64,000 nucleotides of DNA from Streptomyces zhaozhouensis (GCF_900230195.1 NZ_OCNE01000001.1:310001-374000); one strand, 5' to 3'. Counted from the first letter of the stretch, positions 1 through 8,253 are shown. Notes: a model not told the origin generated them from the letters alone. Numbers and translations: made by a program.

Positions 1-1
1 C

Positions 2-769
2 GAGGCCCCCGACGAAGGACGCGGGGAGCGCGAGGAGTTGGTCTTCGGCGACGTCGAGGCGGGCGACTGCTTCGACACCGTGTACGGCATGGAGGCCACG
101 GCCGACAGCGTCACCGTGGTGCCCTGCGAGGGGCCCCACGACGGCGAGGTGTTCGGGGCGGTCCAGCTGACCGAGTACCTCCCGGACGACGCGTTCCCCG
201 GCGCCGACGTACTGCTGGAGCACGCCGAGCGGGAGTGTTCCCGGCTCGTGCCCCCGTATGTGCTGGACACCTGGGCGGTGCCGCTGGACGTGACGACGGC
301 GTACTACCGCCCGGAGCCCGAGGGGTGGGAGTGGGGCGACCGGGAGATCCTCTGCTTCTTCGGCCAGCTCGACGGCGAACCGCTGACCGGCTCGCTGCGC
401 GGGGACGCCGCCGCGCTGGACGCCGAGTCGCTGGCGTACCTGGAGCTGACCGGCCCGCTGGAGATCGCCGTCTGGGCCGAGCCGGTGCGCGGCACGGTGA
501 ACGTGGCGGGCGGCCGGCTCTGGGCGCGGGAGATGGTGGCGGCGATCGAGGACGAGACCGAGGCCCTGCCGGCCCATGACTGGTCGCTGATCGCCGAGCC
601 CGTGGCCCGGCTCGTCGAGGCCAGGGAGGTCAGCCTCGGCGTCTGGCGCGAGGCGGCCTCCGCGCGGGACGAGGATTCCTTCTGGGCCGCGGTGGACGAG
701 GGATACGCGACGATGGGCATCGACGTGGAGTTCGAGATCCGCGAACTGCTGGGCCTGGCCACGGAGTAG
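2..769 (+). CDS. Septum-formation-family protein, 3' part (5' end outside window)
   Basis: The reading frame is open to the left edge, so the start lies upstream of the window; the TTG at 38 is internal. The visible part begins near a VGDCFD-like motif (DVEAGDCFD), followed by VPCEGPHDGEVFG and a later C-x-R/L-V-P segment. This cysteine pattern is typical of the Septum_form domain found in actinobacterial membrane-anchored proteins. No transmembrane segment is seen in the visible part, so any anchor would be in the missing N-terminus. The C-terminal 80 residues are acidic and alpha-helical in character. The biochemical function is unknown and the family name should not be read as proof of a division role. 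Confidence 0.6.
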   Translation, partial: EAPDEGRGEREELVFGDVEAGDCFDTVYGMEATADSVTVVPCEGPHDGEVFGAVQLTEYLPDDAFPGADVLLEHAERECSRLVPPYVLDTWAVPLDVTTAYYRPEPEGWEWGDREILCFFGQLDGEPLTGSLRGDAAALDAESLAYLELTGPLEIAVWAEPVRGTVNVAGGRLWAREMVAAIEDETEALPAHDWSLIAEPVARLVEAREVSLGVWREAASARDEDSFWAAVDEGYATMGIDVEFEIRELLGLATE

Positions 770-983
770 CCGTGCCCGGCGGCGGCTCGCGGCCGCCCGC
801 GGCAGCCCGGACGGGGGCGCGGGGAACGGCGCGAGCGCCCCGCCACCGGGACGGGGACGAGGTCCCGCCCGAGCAGCCCGGCACCGCTGTCGGCCCTCCG
901 CCACCCGGCACTTTCGTCACCGTTCCGTCGCGGTCCGGCCGCCGGGCGCGAGGGTGTCCCGGACGGCCGTAAAATCGAGCGCT
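770..983. other. Intergenic region upstream of the PASTA kinase
   Basis: A GC-rich 214-bp gap with no convincing ORF. The only element I can support is the -10-like TAAAAT at 970-975, which ends 8 nt before the kinase GTG. Confidence 0.5.
970..975 (+). promoter_or_regulatory. -10 element for a leaderless kinase transcript
   Basis: TAAAAT ends 8 nt before the GTG at 984. There is no purine-rich ribosome site between them. This spacing would place the transcript start at or next to the start codon. Confidence 0.5.
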
Positions 984-2918
984 GTGGACGCCACCCTGCA
1001 CGACCCGCTGATCGGACACGTGCTCGACGGCCGGTATCGGGTCGTCGAGCGAATCGCCGTGGGTGGCATGGCCACGGTCTACCGGGCGGTGGACACCCGG
1101 CTCGACCGGGTGCTGGCGTTGAAGGTGATGCACCCGGCGCTGGTCTCGGACGCCGGGTTCGTGGCGCGGTTCATCCGGGAGGCCAAGGCCGTCGCGCGGC
1201 TGGACCACCCCAACATCGTGGGCGTGCTGGACCAGGGGGCGGACGGCGCCTACGTCTATCTGGCGATGGAGTACGTCGACGGCTGCACGCTGCGCGACGT
1301 GCTGCGTGAGCGCGGCGCGCTGGCCGTGCGGCCGGCGCTGGAGATCCTGGAGCCGATGCTGGCCGGTCTCGCCGCCGCGCACCGGGCGGGCCTGGTGCAC
1401 CGCGACATCAAGCCGGAGAACGTGCTGATCGGCTCGGACGGCCGGGTCAAGGTCGCGGACTTCGGGCTGGTGCGCGGCGTGGACAGCCAGACCTCGGCGG
1501 ACACGGGTTCGCTGCTCGGCACCGTCTCCTACCTGGCGCCCGAGCAGATCGAGAGCGGCGCGGTCGACGCGCGCACCGACGTGTACGCGTGCGGCGTGCT
1601 GCTGTACGAGATGCTGACCGGCGGCAAGCCGCACTCCGGGGACTCGCCGGCGCAGGTGCTCTTCGCGCATGTCCACCACGACGTGCCCGCCCCCTCGGAG
1701 GCGGTTCCGGAGCTCGCGCCGCAACTGGACCAGCTGGTGGCCGCGGCCACCGCCAGGACCCCGGCGCGCCGGCTGGGCGACGCGGCGGCGATGCTGGCGC
1801 AGGCCAGGGGCGCGCGGGCGGCGCTGAGCGACGCCCAGCTCGACGCCAGGCCGCCGGCCGCCAGGGACGAGGCGGACGGCGGGGACGGCGGGGACGGTCC
1901 CGTCGGGTCGGAGGACAGGACGCGGCGTGTGTCGCGGTCGCCCGGCGTGGTGCGCCGGGAGCCGGCCGAGGTGCACCACACGGCCCGCATCGATCTGCCG
2001 GCGGGTCCCCCGCCGTCCGACCCGCCGGCGGTGCCGCGCCGCCGGCTCTCCCGGCGCGGGGTGCTCTCGCTCGTGGTGGCCGCGGTGCTGCTGCTGGCCG
2101 GCGGCATCGGCGTCTGGTACGTCGCCTCCGGCCAGTTCCAGCAGACCCCCGGCGTCTACGACCTGCCGCGCGCCGAGGCCGAGCAGCGGGTCCGCGACGC
2201 GGGTCTGGGGGTGCGGGTCGTCGAGCGGTTCTCGGAGAACGTCGAGCCCGACCACGTGATCACCACCGACCCCGAGCGCGGGGAGCGGGTGCGCAACAAC
2301 GCGACCGTGACGCTCTTCGTCTCCCGGGGACCGGAGGTCTCCGGCGTGCCCGACCTGCGGGGCGTGCCGTTGGAGGAGGCCAGGGAGCAACTGGCCGACG
2401 CGGGGCTGGTCGTCGGCGACGAGGCCAGGCGCTTCTCGGACGAGGTGCCCCGGGGCGCGGTGATCAGCAGCGACCCCGAGCCGGGCGCCGAGCTGCGCCC
2501 GGACAGCCCGGTCGACCTGGTGGTCAGCCGGGGCCGTGAGCTGTCCGTGCCGAACGTGGTGGGCGAGGCCGAGGGCACGGCGATCCAACGGCTGGCGGAG
2601 GCGGGCTTCGAGGTCGAGGTGGTCCCCGAGCGCGTGCACTCCGAGGAGGAGGCCGGCACGATCGCCGAGCAGACCCCCGCCGCCGGCGAGAGCTGGGCGG
2701 AGGGCGAGACCGTCGAGCTGTCCGTCTCCAAGGGGCCCGAGATGATCATGGTTCCCGACGTGCGCGGCGAGGACGAGGACGAGGCGACCCGCGTCCTGGA
2801 GGACCTCGGCTTCGAGGTGAACGTCAACCGGGTCTTCATCACCGGTCAGGTCTTCAACCAGTCGGTCAGGGACGAAGAGGCCCCGCGCGGCTCGACGATC
2901 ACCCTCTGGGTCCGCTGA
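984..2918 (+). CDS. PASTA-domain Ser/Thr protein kinase (PknB type)
   Basis: Transmembrane eukaryotic-type Ser/Thr kinase of 644 aa. It is expected to sense peptidoglycan fragments outside the cell and phosphorylate division and wall proteins inside. The N-terminal kinase domain (about residues 10-270) shows the glycine loop IAVGGMATVY, the VAIK-type lysine in LALKVM, the catalytic HRDIKPEN, the DFG loop VADFGLV and the APE motif YLAPEQ. A Pro-rich juxtamembrane linker precedes one membrane helix (LSLVVAAVLLLAGGIGVWYV). Four PASTA repeats follow (about 65-70 aa each), three of them ending in V-S-R/K-G-x-E; the last ends at the C-terminus. GTG 984 is chosen because VDATLHDPL matches the usual family N-terminus and because of the -10 at 970-975. 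An in-frame GTG at 954 exists but adds an unconserved extension. Confidence 0.93.
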   Translation: MDATLHDPLIGHVLDGRYRVVERIAVGGMATVYRAVDTRLDRVLALKVMHPALVSDAGFVARFIREAKAVARLDHPNIVGVLDQGADGAYVYLAMEYVDGCTLRDVLRERGALAVRPALEILEPMLAGLAAAHRAGLVHRDIKPENVLIGSDGRVKVADFGLVRGVDSQTSADTGSLLGTVSYLAPEQIESGAVDARTDVYACGVLLYEMLTGGKPHSGDSPAQVLFAHVHHDVPAPSEAVPELAPQLDQLVAAATARTPARRLGDAAAMLAQARGARAALSDAQLDARPPAARDEADGGDGGDGPVGSEDRTRRVSRSPGVVRREPAEVHHTARIDLPAGPPPSDPPAVPRRRLSRRGVLSLVVAAVLLLAGGIGVWYVASGQFQQTPGVYDLPRAEAEQRVRDAGLGVRVVERFSENVEPDHVITTDPERGERVRNNATVTLFVSRGPEVSGVPDLRGVPLEEAREQLADAGLVVGDEARRFSDEVPRGAVISSDPEPGAELRPDSPVDLVVSRGRELSVPNVVGEAEGTAIQRLAEAGFEVEVVPERVHSEEEAGTIAEQTPAAGESWAEGETVELSVSKGPEMIMVPDVRGEDEDEATRVLEDLGFEVNVNRVFITGQVFNQSVRDEEAPRGSTITLWVR

Positions 2919-3216
2919 CCGTACGCCGAACGCCGTCAATGGGCGCGCCTTTACCCACATTCACACGCCTGGATGCTTTGCCCTCGTTAAGCATCCATTC
3001 CTGTGACCCGCGTCATAGGACTTTGGTCACATACGAAAGCGGTTAGTGCTCTCTTCGGGTTCCGCGCTCCGTGCTTAACGCGGCCAAACGGGTTTTTGCC
3101 GAACGCGCCACACTACGCCATTTAGTACGTAGGGTTATTGCATTTCCTTTTTAAGGGCTGTTAACAAGGGCCATCGCGATCCGCGAGCACCACGCGAGAA
3201 CAAGAGGACCCCTGAA
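2919..3216. other. AT-richer leader region with nested inverted repeats before the transglycosylase
   Basis: This 298-bp gap is clearly richer in A and T than its surroundings. It holds at least four inverted repeats: GGATGCTT/AAGCATCC (2971-2978 and 2989-2996), TGTGACC/GGTCACA (3002-3008 and 3025-3031), CCGCG/CGCGG (3062-3066 and 3079-3083) and CTACG/CGTAG (3113-3117 and 3128-3132). The first could be the kinase terminator, although no T-run follows. A possible -10, TAGGGT, lies at 3130-3135. The gap is long enough for several operators or a structured leader. I could not recognise a c-di-AMP (ydaO) core in it, although such switches precede some Streptomyces wall-hydrolase genes. Confidence 0.6.
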
Positions 3217-4059
3217 ATGCCCGCTCACCGTGGTCCGGTAGGGACCCACATGATCCGTTGGCGGCGGACCGCCACCGCCGCACTCGCCACGACGGGCCTG
3301 GCAGCCGCCGCCCTCGCCGTCACTCCGGCCTCGGCCGACTCCCCCGAGCAGACGGCGACCGGCACCGCGGCCTGGCAGGTGAAGGCCGCCGAACTCCCGG
3401 GACAGGGCCGCGCCGCGCAGGCCGCCCCCGGCGAGGTCGGGCAGGAGACGGCGACCGTGCTGGCCGACGCCGCCCAACAGCAGCGCGAGAACGCCCTGTC
3501 GGGGGCCGATCCGAGCGCCCTCCAGGCGGAGATAGAGCGCCAGGCGGCCGAGTCCAGGGCGGCCGAGAGGGCCGCCGACCGCAGCGCGGAACGCGCGGCG
3601 CTGGAGGCCGAGGCCGAGACCGAGACCGCCGCCGAGGCGGACGCCAAGCCCGCCGCCGCGCCGGAACCCGCGGCGGAACCGGCCCCGGAGCCGGAGCCGG
3701 AGCCCGCCCCCGAGCCGGAGCCCGCCGCCCCCGAGTACCCGGACAACCTCGACGGCTGGATCAACGAGGCGCTGGACATCATGGCCCAGCACGGAATTCC
3801 CGGAACGTACGAGGGACTTCACCGGAACATCATCCGCGAGTCCAGCGGCGACCCGAACGCGATCAATCTCTGGGATATCAACGCGATCAACGGAACTCCC
3901 TCCATCGGGCTGCTCCAGGTGATCCAGCCGACGTTTGACGCGTATCACGTTCCCGGCACGCCGTACGACCTTTACGACCCGGTCGCCAACATCGTTGCCG
4001 CCGCCAACTACGCCTGGGACCGCTATGGTTCCATCGACAACGTGAACGGCCCCTACTGA
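3217..4059 (+). CDS. Secreted lytic transglycosylase (SLT domain)
   Basis: Predicted exported peptidoglycan lytic transglycosylase, 280 aa. The N-terminus has an Arg-rich start (IRWRRT) and an Ala-rich hydrophobic core ending ALAVTPASA, a typical signal peptide. An Ala/Glu-rich, probably coiled-coil segment (about residues 40-140) leads into a Pro-Glu repeat ([13 protein letters not shown]). The C-terminal about 100 residues form a compact SLT-like domain; the likely catalytic Glu is in IIRESSGDPNAIN, and GLLQVIQPTF follows. ATG 3217 has the ribosome site AGAGGA at 3203-3208; a second in-frame ATG at 3250 begins exactly at the signal peptide and is possible. The long upstream region suggests layered control. 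Confidence 0.87.
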   Translation: MPAHRGPVGTHMIRWRRTATAALATTGLAAAALAVTPASADSPEQTATGTAAWQVKAAELPGQGRAAQAAPGEVGQETATVLADAAQQQRENALSGADPSALQAEIERQAAESRAAERAADRSAERAALEAEAETETAAEADAKPAAAPEPAAEPAPEPEPEPAPEPEPAAPEYPDNLDGWINEALDIMAQHGIPGTYEGLHRNIIRESSGDPNAINLWDINAINGTPSIGLLQVIQPTFDAYHVPGTPYDLYDPVANIVAAANYAWDRYGSIDNVNGPY

Positions 4060-4110
4060 CCGTTTCCCGCGCGCCCGGGGCCCGGGGTGCCGGCGGCCGG
4101 CCGCGCCTGG

Positions 4111-4116
4111 CAGGCT
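4111..4116 (+). promoter_or_regulatory. -10 element for a leaderless nfo transcript
   Basis: CAGGCT ends 6 nt before GTG 4123 and no Shine-Dalgarno sequence intervenes. It matches TANNNT except for the first base. Confidence 0.4.
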
Positions 4117-4122
4117 GAGCCC

Positions 4123-5037
4123 GTGCAGCCTCGACGGAGTGAAAGCCGGGCCCCTCGCCGTCCGATCGGCGGCCATGTCCCCGTAGCCGGGGGCCTGGCC
4201 GCCGTCGGCGTGCGGTACGCGCGCTCCATCGGGGCCGAGGCGCTCCAGGTCTTCGTCGCCAACCCGCGCGGCTGGGCGACCCCGCCCGGCGTCCCCGCGC
4301 AGGACGAGGCGTTCGCCGCCGCCTGCGCCGACGAGGGACTCCCGGCCTATGTGCACGCGCCCTATCTGATCAACCTCGGCTCGCACAACGCCGACACCGC
4401 CGCGCGCTCGGTCGTCTCCCTGCGCCACTCGCTGCGCCGGGCGCACGCCATCGGCGCGCTGGGCGTGGTGGTGCACACCGGCTCCGCCACCGGGGGCCGC
4501 CCGCGCGAGGTGGCGTTGGCGCAGGCGGGGCGACTGCTGCGGCCGCTGCTCGACGAGTTGGACGCGCTGGACGGGCGCGGCGGCACCGGCCCCGTTCCCC
4601 GGCTGCTGCTGGAGCCGACGGCCGGTCAGGGCTTCTCGCTCTGCTCGCTGATCGCGGATCTCGGGCCCTATCTGGCCGCCGTCGAGCACCATCCGCGCGT
4701 CGGGGTGTGCCTGGACACCTGCCATGTCTTCGCCGCCGGCCACGACCTCGCCGCCCCCGGCGGCGCCACCGCCGCGCTGGACGAGCTGGAACGGGTCGCC
4801 GGCCCCGGCAGGTTGGCCCTGGTCCACGCCAACGACTCGAAGGCGGGCGTCGGCAGCCGGCTGGACCGCCACGAGAACGTGGGCGCCGGAGCGGTCGGCG
4901 CGGACGCGTTCGGCGCGCTGCTGCGCCACCCGGCGACCGACGGGGTGCCGTTCGTCATCGAGACCCCCGGCGGGGTCGAGGGTCACGCCGCCGACATCGC
5001 CCGTCTGAAGGCACTGCGCGGCCGACCCCCCGGCTGA
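4123..5037 (+). CDS. nfo: Deoxyribonuclease IV (apurinic/apyrimidinic endonuclease)
   Basis: Zn-dependent AP endonuclease of the AP_endonuc_2 TIM-barrel family, acting in base-excision repair by cutting 5' of abasic sites. Visible metal-site signatures include YVHAPYLINL, VVHTGS, LLEPTAG, VCLDTCHVFAAGHD, LVHANDSK and RHENVG. At 304 aa it is slightly longer than the E. coli enzyme. GTG 4123 is preferred over the upstream GTG 4087 because it gives the short N-terminus usual for the family and sits 6 nt behind a -10-like CAGGCT. It is convergent with the sulfite-oxidase-like gene, with 3 bp between the stops. Confidence 0.9.
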   Translation: MQPRRSESRAPRRPIGGHVPVAGGLAAVGVRYARSIGAEALQVFVANPRGWATPPGVPAQDEAFAAACADEGLPAYVHAPYLINLGSHNADTAARSVVSLRHSLRRAHAIGALGVVVHTGSATGGRPREVALAQAGRLLRPLLDELDALDGRGGTGPVPRLLLEPTAGQGFSLCSLIADLGPYLAAVEHHPRVGVCLDTCHVFAAGHDLAAPGGATAALDELERVAGPGRLALVHANDSKAGVGSRLDRHENVGAGAVGADAFGALLRHPATDGVPFVIETPGGVEGHAADIARLKALRGRPPG

Positions 5038-5040
5038 GCG

Positions 5041-5667
5041 CTACGCCTCGGGGCCGTCGCCCGGCTCCTCCTGGTAGGAGTAGCGCTGCTCGCGCCAGGG
5101 GTCGCCGAGGTTGTGGTAGCCGCGTTCCTCCCAGAAGCCCCGGCGGTCGGCGGTCATGTACTCGACGCCGCGCACCCACTTGGGCCCCTTCCACGCGTAG
5201 AGCCGCGGCACCACCAGGCGCAGCGGGAAACCGTGCTCGGCGGTGAGCAGTTCGCCGTCCCGGTGGGTCGCCAGCAGCGTGGTCTCGGCGGCGAAGTCGG
5301 CGAGCCTGATGTTGGCGCTGTAGCCGTACTCGGCCCAGACCATCACGTGGGTCGCCTCCGGCGCAGGCGGCGCCAGCTCCAGGACGGTCGCGGCCGGCAC
5401 CCCGCCCCACTCGACGTCCAGCATCGAGAACTTGGTCACGCAGTGCAGGTCGGCGACGAGGGTGCGGTAGGGCAGCGCCGAGAACTCCTCGTGCGTCCAG
5501 CAGCGCTTGTCCCCGTCCGCCGTGGCGCCGAAGACCCGGAACTCCCAGCGCTCCTCGCGGAATCGGGGGACGGGACCGTAGTGCGTCACCGGCCAGCCGC
5601 GTTGCAGCCGCTGCCCGGGCGGAAGCCCGTCACCACGGCCCTGACCACGGTGCTCCGGCTGACCCAT
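5041..5667 (-). CDS. Sulfite-oxidase-like molybdopterin oxidoreductase
   Basis: A 208-aa protein of the oxidoreductase molybdopterin-binding family, similar in size to the soluble actinobacterial sulfite-oxidase-like proteins and lacking the heme and dimerisation domains of true sulfite oxidase. The Mo-ligating Cys is in LHCVTKFS, followed by the cofactor-binding segments EWGGVPAATVLEL, HGFPLRLVVP and KWVRGVEY. No twin-arginine signal is visible, so a cytoplasmic location is likely. The substrate is unknown. ATG 5667 is a conserved-looking start (MGQPE); the ribosome site is weak. Confidence 0.85.
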   Translation of the reverse strand: MGQPEHRGQGRGDGLPPGQRLQRGWPVTHYGPVPRFREERWEFRVFGATADGDKRCWTHEEFSALPYRTLVADLHCVTKFSMLDVEWGGVPAATVLELAPPAPEATHVMVWAEYGYSANIRLADFAAETTLLATHRDGELLTAEHGFPLRLVVPRLYAWKGPKWVRGVEYMTADRRGFWEERGYHNLGDPWREQRYSYQEEPGDGPEA

Positions 5668-5737
5668 GGGTCCATGGTGACAGACCCGCCCTCCCGGGCC
5701 GCACCGCCACCCCCCGGCGCTGCCAATCGGGTCAATT

Positions 5738-5756
5738 CGGTAAGCCTTCGCTTACT
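5738..5756 (+). promoter_or_regulatory. Iron-box-like palindrome upstream of bfr
   Basis: The core GTAAGC-CTTC-GCTTAC is a perfect 6-4-6 inverted repeat at 5740-5755. The 19-bp frame agrees with the DmdR1/IdeR consensus (TTAGGTTAGGCTCACCTAA) at about 12 positions by eye. It lies about 107 bp upstream of the bfr ATG, a distance that would suit activation or distal repression. Weaker than the bfd site. Confidence 0.5.
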
Positions 5757-5862
5757 GGACGAACCGCCGCGCCGGTGCCACGATGCGCGGACAGCGCGAC
5801 CAGTCGAGGAACGCGTCGCCGCGCACGCGACCGCGGAACACCAGAAAGGAGATCTCCCCACC

Positions 5863-6345
5863 ATGCAGGGCGATCCCGAGGTCATCGAGCTGCTGAACGA
5901 ACAGCTCACCGCCGAACTCACCGCGATCAACCAGTACTTCCTCCACGCCAAGATGCAGGAGCACTTCGGCTGGAGCAAGCTCGCCGCCTACACGCGGGCC
6001 GAGTCCTTCGACGAGATGCGCCACGCCGAGGTGCTCACCGACCGCGTGCTCTTCCTGGAGGGACTGCCCAACTACCAGCGGCTGTTCCATGTCCGGGTGG
6101 GGCAGACCGTCACCGAGATGTTCCAGGCCGACCGGCAGATCGAGGTCGAGGCCATCGACCGGCTGCGGCGGGGCGTGGAGGTGATGCGGGCCAAGGGCGA
6201 CATCACCTCGGCCAGGATCTTCGAGTCGATCCTCAGGGACGAGGAGCACCACATCGACTATCTCGACACCCAGCTGGAGCTGATCGAGAAGCTCGGCGAG
6301 GCGCTCTACCTCGCGCAGCAGATCGAGCAGCCCAAGGAGGCGTGA
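5863..6345 (+). CDS. bfr: Bacterioferritin
   Basis: Heme-containing ferritin of 160 aa that stores iron as a ferric mineral in a 24-mer shell. Ferroxidase ligands are visible: E in QLTAELTAINQ, E-x2-H in FDEMRHAEV, E in RQIEVEAIDR and E-x2-H in LRDEEHHID. The Met for heme binding fits M52-like positions (ESFDEMRH). The start ATG 5863 has the ribosome site AGAAAGGAG at 5843-5851. It is convergent with bfd 29 bp away, the partner ferredoxin for iron release. Confidence 0.96.
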   Translation: MQGDPEVIELLNEQLTAELTAINQYFLHAKMQEHFGWSKLAAYTRAESFDEMRHAEVLTDRVLFLEGLPNYQRLFHVRVGQTVTEMFQADRQIEVEAIDRLRRGVEVMRAKGDITSARIFESILRDEEHHIDYLDTQLELIEKLGEALYLAQQIEQPKEA

Positions 6346-6373
6346 GCCCCCGCGAGGGCACCGCGGGCGCCGG

Positions 6374-6628
6374 TCAGACCGGGAGAGGCGACGCGTGGCG
6401 GGACGGCGCGGGCGCCGCCGGCTCGACGGCGACGGGCGGCGGCGCCGGAACGGCGGGCGCCGGGGTCGGCTCGATCCGGCTCAGCAGGCCCTGGATGCGC
6501 CGCACGCAGGAGCCGCAGTCGGTGCCGGCCCGGCACTCGGCGGCCAGCCGCCGGGGGGTGCGGGCGCCGGCGGCCGCGTGGCCGCGCACCTGTTCCTCGG
6601 TGACGCCGAAGCACGAGCAGACGTACAC
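6374..6628 (-). CDS. bfd: Bacterioferritin-associated ferredoxin
   Basis: A [2Fe-2S] ferredoxin of the BFD-like family that reduces bacterioferritin to mobilise stored iron. Four ligands follow the CxC-x31-CxxC pattern: C4, C6, C38 and C41. The rest (residues 50-84) is a Pro/Ala-rich tail not needed for the fold. Start GTG 6628 follows GGGAG. A 15-bp perfect palindrome overlaps the promoter, so iron-dependent repression is likely. Confidence 0.93.
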   Translation of the reverse strand: MYVCSCFGVTEEQVRGHAAAGARTPRRLAAECRAGTDCGSCVRRIQGLLSRIEPTPAPAVPAPPPVAVEPAAPAPSRHASPLPV

Positions 6629-6668
6629 GCGTTACTCCCGGGAGACGACGACGGCGGAGCCCCAATGG

Positions 6669-6687
6669 CCAGGTAAGCCTTACCTTA
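6669..6687 (-). promoter_or_regulatory. Iron box (DmdR1/IdeR operator) at the bfd promoter
   Basis: The core AGGTAAG-C-CTTACCT at 6671-6685 is perfectly palindromic and matches the Streptomyces iron-box consensus well. It is 41 bp upstream of the bfd start. On the minus strand TAAGGT within it could itself be the -10, so bound regulator would block RNA polymerase. Confidence 0.75.
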
Positions 6688-6709
6688 CTCTCACGGTTCC
6701 CGCGCGCGA

Positions 6710-6751
6710 AAGCGCCCCGGGGTGTGGCAGGCGCCACGCCCCGGGGCGCTT
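6710..6751 (-). terminator. Terminator after DAHP synthase
   Basis: A 19-bp stem (6710-6728 with 6733-6751, one U.G pair) closes a 4-nt loop 45 bp past the aroH stop. It also insulates the bfd promoter from aroH read-through. Confidence 0.8.
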
Positions 6752-6795
6752 CGGTGTCCCGGCTCCCCGCCGGCCACGGCCGGCGCGGGAGGCCC

Positions 6796-8142
6796 TCAGG
6801 AGCGGTACATCTCCGCCACGAGGAAGGCCAGGTCGAGGGACTGGCTGCGGTTGAGCCTGGGGTCGCAGGCCGTCTCGTACCGCTGGTGCAGGTCGTCGAC
6901 GAAGATCTCGTCCCCGCCGCCCACGCACTCGGTGACGTCGTCACCGGTCAGCTCGACATGGATGCCGCCCGGGTGGGTCCCCAGCTCCTTGTGGACCTCG
7001 AAGAAGCCCTTGACCTCGTCCAGCACGTCGTCGAACCGGCGGGTCTTGTGCCCCGAGGCGGCCTCGAACGTGTTCCCGTGCATCGGGTCACACACCCACG
7101 CCACCGTCGCCCCCGAGGCCGTGACCTTCTCCACCAGCGTGGGCAGCCGGTCCCTGATCCGGTCGGCTCCCATGCGCGTGATGAACGTCAGCCGGCCGGG
7201 GATCCGCTCCGGGTCCAGCCGGTCGATCAGGGCCAACGCCTCCTCGGGCGTGGTCGTCGGGCCCAGCTTCACCCCGATCGGGTTCCTGATGCGGGAGGCG
7301 AACTCGATGTGCGCCCCGTCCAGCTGCCGGGTCCGCTCCCCGATCCACACCATGTGGCCCGAGACGTCGTACAGCCGGCCGCTGCGCGAGTCGGTCCTGG
7401 TCAGCGCCGCCTCGTAGTCCAGCAGCAGCGCCTCGTGGGAGGCGTAGAACTCCACCGACTCGAACTCCGCGGGCTGCGCGCCGCACGCCCGCATGAAGTT
7501 CAGCGCGTTGTCGATCTCCCTGGCCAGCGCCTCGTACCGCTGCCCGGCCGCCGAGCTGCGCACGAAGTCCTGGTTCCACGAGTGGACCTGGTGGAGGTCG
7601 GCGTAGCCGCCGGTGGTGAAGCCGCGCACCAGGTTCAACGTGGCCACGGAGCTGTGGTACATCCGCAGCAGGCGCCTCGGGTCCGGGACCCGCGCCTCCT
7701 CGGTGAACTCCGGGCCGTTGACCGAGTCGCCCCGGTAGCTGGGGAGCGTGACCCCGTCCCGGGTCTCCGTCGGCTTCGAGCGCGGCTTGGAGTACTGCCC
7801 CGCGATGCGCCCGACCTTGACCACCGGCACCGCGGCCGCGTAGGTCAACACCGCGCTCATCTGGAGCAGGGTCTTGAGCTTCGCCCGGATCTGGTCGGCC
7901 CCGACCTGGTCGAACGCCTCGGCGCAGTCCCCGCCCTGGAGCAGGAAGGCGCGGCCCTGCGCGACATCGGCGATCCGGTCCCCGAGCTGGTCGCACTCCC
8001 CGGCGAAGACCAGCGGCGGATAGCCCGCCAGCTCCTCGGTGACGGCGCGCAGCTCGGCGGCGTCCGGATACTCCGGCTGCTGCGCCGCGGGCAGGTCTCG
8101 CCAGGAGTCGAAGGAGTTGCTGCTGTCAGCGTTCACGGTCAC
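6796..8142 (-). CDS. aroH: Class II 3-deoxy-7-phosphoheptulonate (DAHP) synthase
   Basis: First enzyme of the shikimate pathway, condensing phosphoenolpyruvate and erythrose 4-phosphate. The 448-aa sequence is of the plant-like class II type: LVFAGECDQL, FLLQGGDCAE, the metal Cys in GGDC, GQYSKPRS, RLLRMYHSS, SHEALLLDYE, RIRNPIGVKLGPTTT, WVCDPMHGNT and HLELTG-like HVELTGDDVTEC. GTG 8142 is chosen because TAACCT (8149-8154) ends 6 nt upstream with no ribosome site between. It is divergent from the trp leader and fused trpE, linking entry to and exit from the pathway. The symbol follows common Streptomyces usage. Confidence 0.93.
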   Translation of the reverse strand: MTVNADSSNSFDSWRDLPAAQQPEYPDAAELRAVTEELAGYPPLVFAGECDQLGDRIADVAQGRAFLLQGGDCAEAFDQVGADQIRAKLKTLLQMSAVLTYAAAVPVVKVGRIAGQYSKPRSKPTETRDGVTLPSYRGDSVNGPEFTEEARVPDPRRLLRMYHSSVATLNLVRGFTTGGYADLHQVHSWNQDFVRSSAAGQRYEALAREIDNALNFMRACGAQPAEFESVEFYASHEALLLDYEAALTRTDSRSGRLYDVSGHMVWIGERTRQLDGAHIEFASRIRNPIGVKLGPTTTPEEALALIDRLDPERIPGRLTFITRMGADRIRDRLPTLVEKVTASGATVAWVCDPMHGNTFEAASGHKTRRFDDVLDEVKGFFEVHKELGTHPGGIHVELTGDDVTECVGGGDEIFVDDLHQRYETACDPRLNRSQSLDLAFLVAEMYRS

Positions 8143-8148
8143 GCCCCC

Positions 8149-8154
8149 AGGTTA
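8149..8154 (-). promoter_or_regulatory. -10 element for a leaderless aroH transcript
   Basis: TAACCT on the minus strand ends 6 nt before GTG 8142. Confidence 0.45.
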
Positions 8155-8240
8155 CGGGGTGCGGTCGGGGCTCTTTCGTCCTGCTCGTTCCGTGAGACAG
8201 GAACCGGAGCGGGCGCTGGCGCGCGCCGGCGTGAGTGCTC

Positions 8241-8246
8241 TAGAGT
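8241..8246 (+). promoter_or_regulatory. -10 element of the trp leader transcript
   Basis: TAGAGT ends 7 nt before the leader-peptide GTG, so translation of the leader probably begins at the very 5' end of the mRNA. Confidence 0.55.
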
Positions 8247-8253
8247 GCCGCCC

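Noticed and set aside
630..2960. 776-codon open frame opposite the kinase gene
   Set aside because: His/Arg/Gly-rich shadow of a high-GC gene; the kinase on the plus strand has all catalytic motifs.
2919..3216. c-di-AMP (ydaO) riboswitch before the transglycosylase
   Set aside because: Expected from the gene's function but none of the recognisable core blocks could be found by eye.
3660..3735. Short GAGCCGGAGCC-type repeats as a possible CRISPR or satellite
   Set aside because: They encode the Pro-Glu linker of the transglycosylase and have no spacers.
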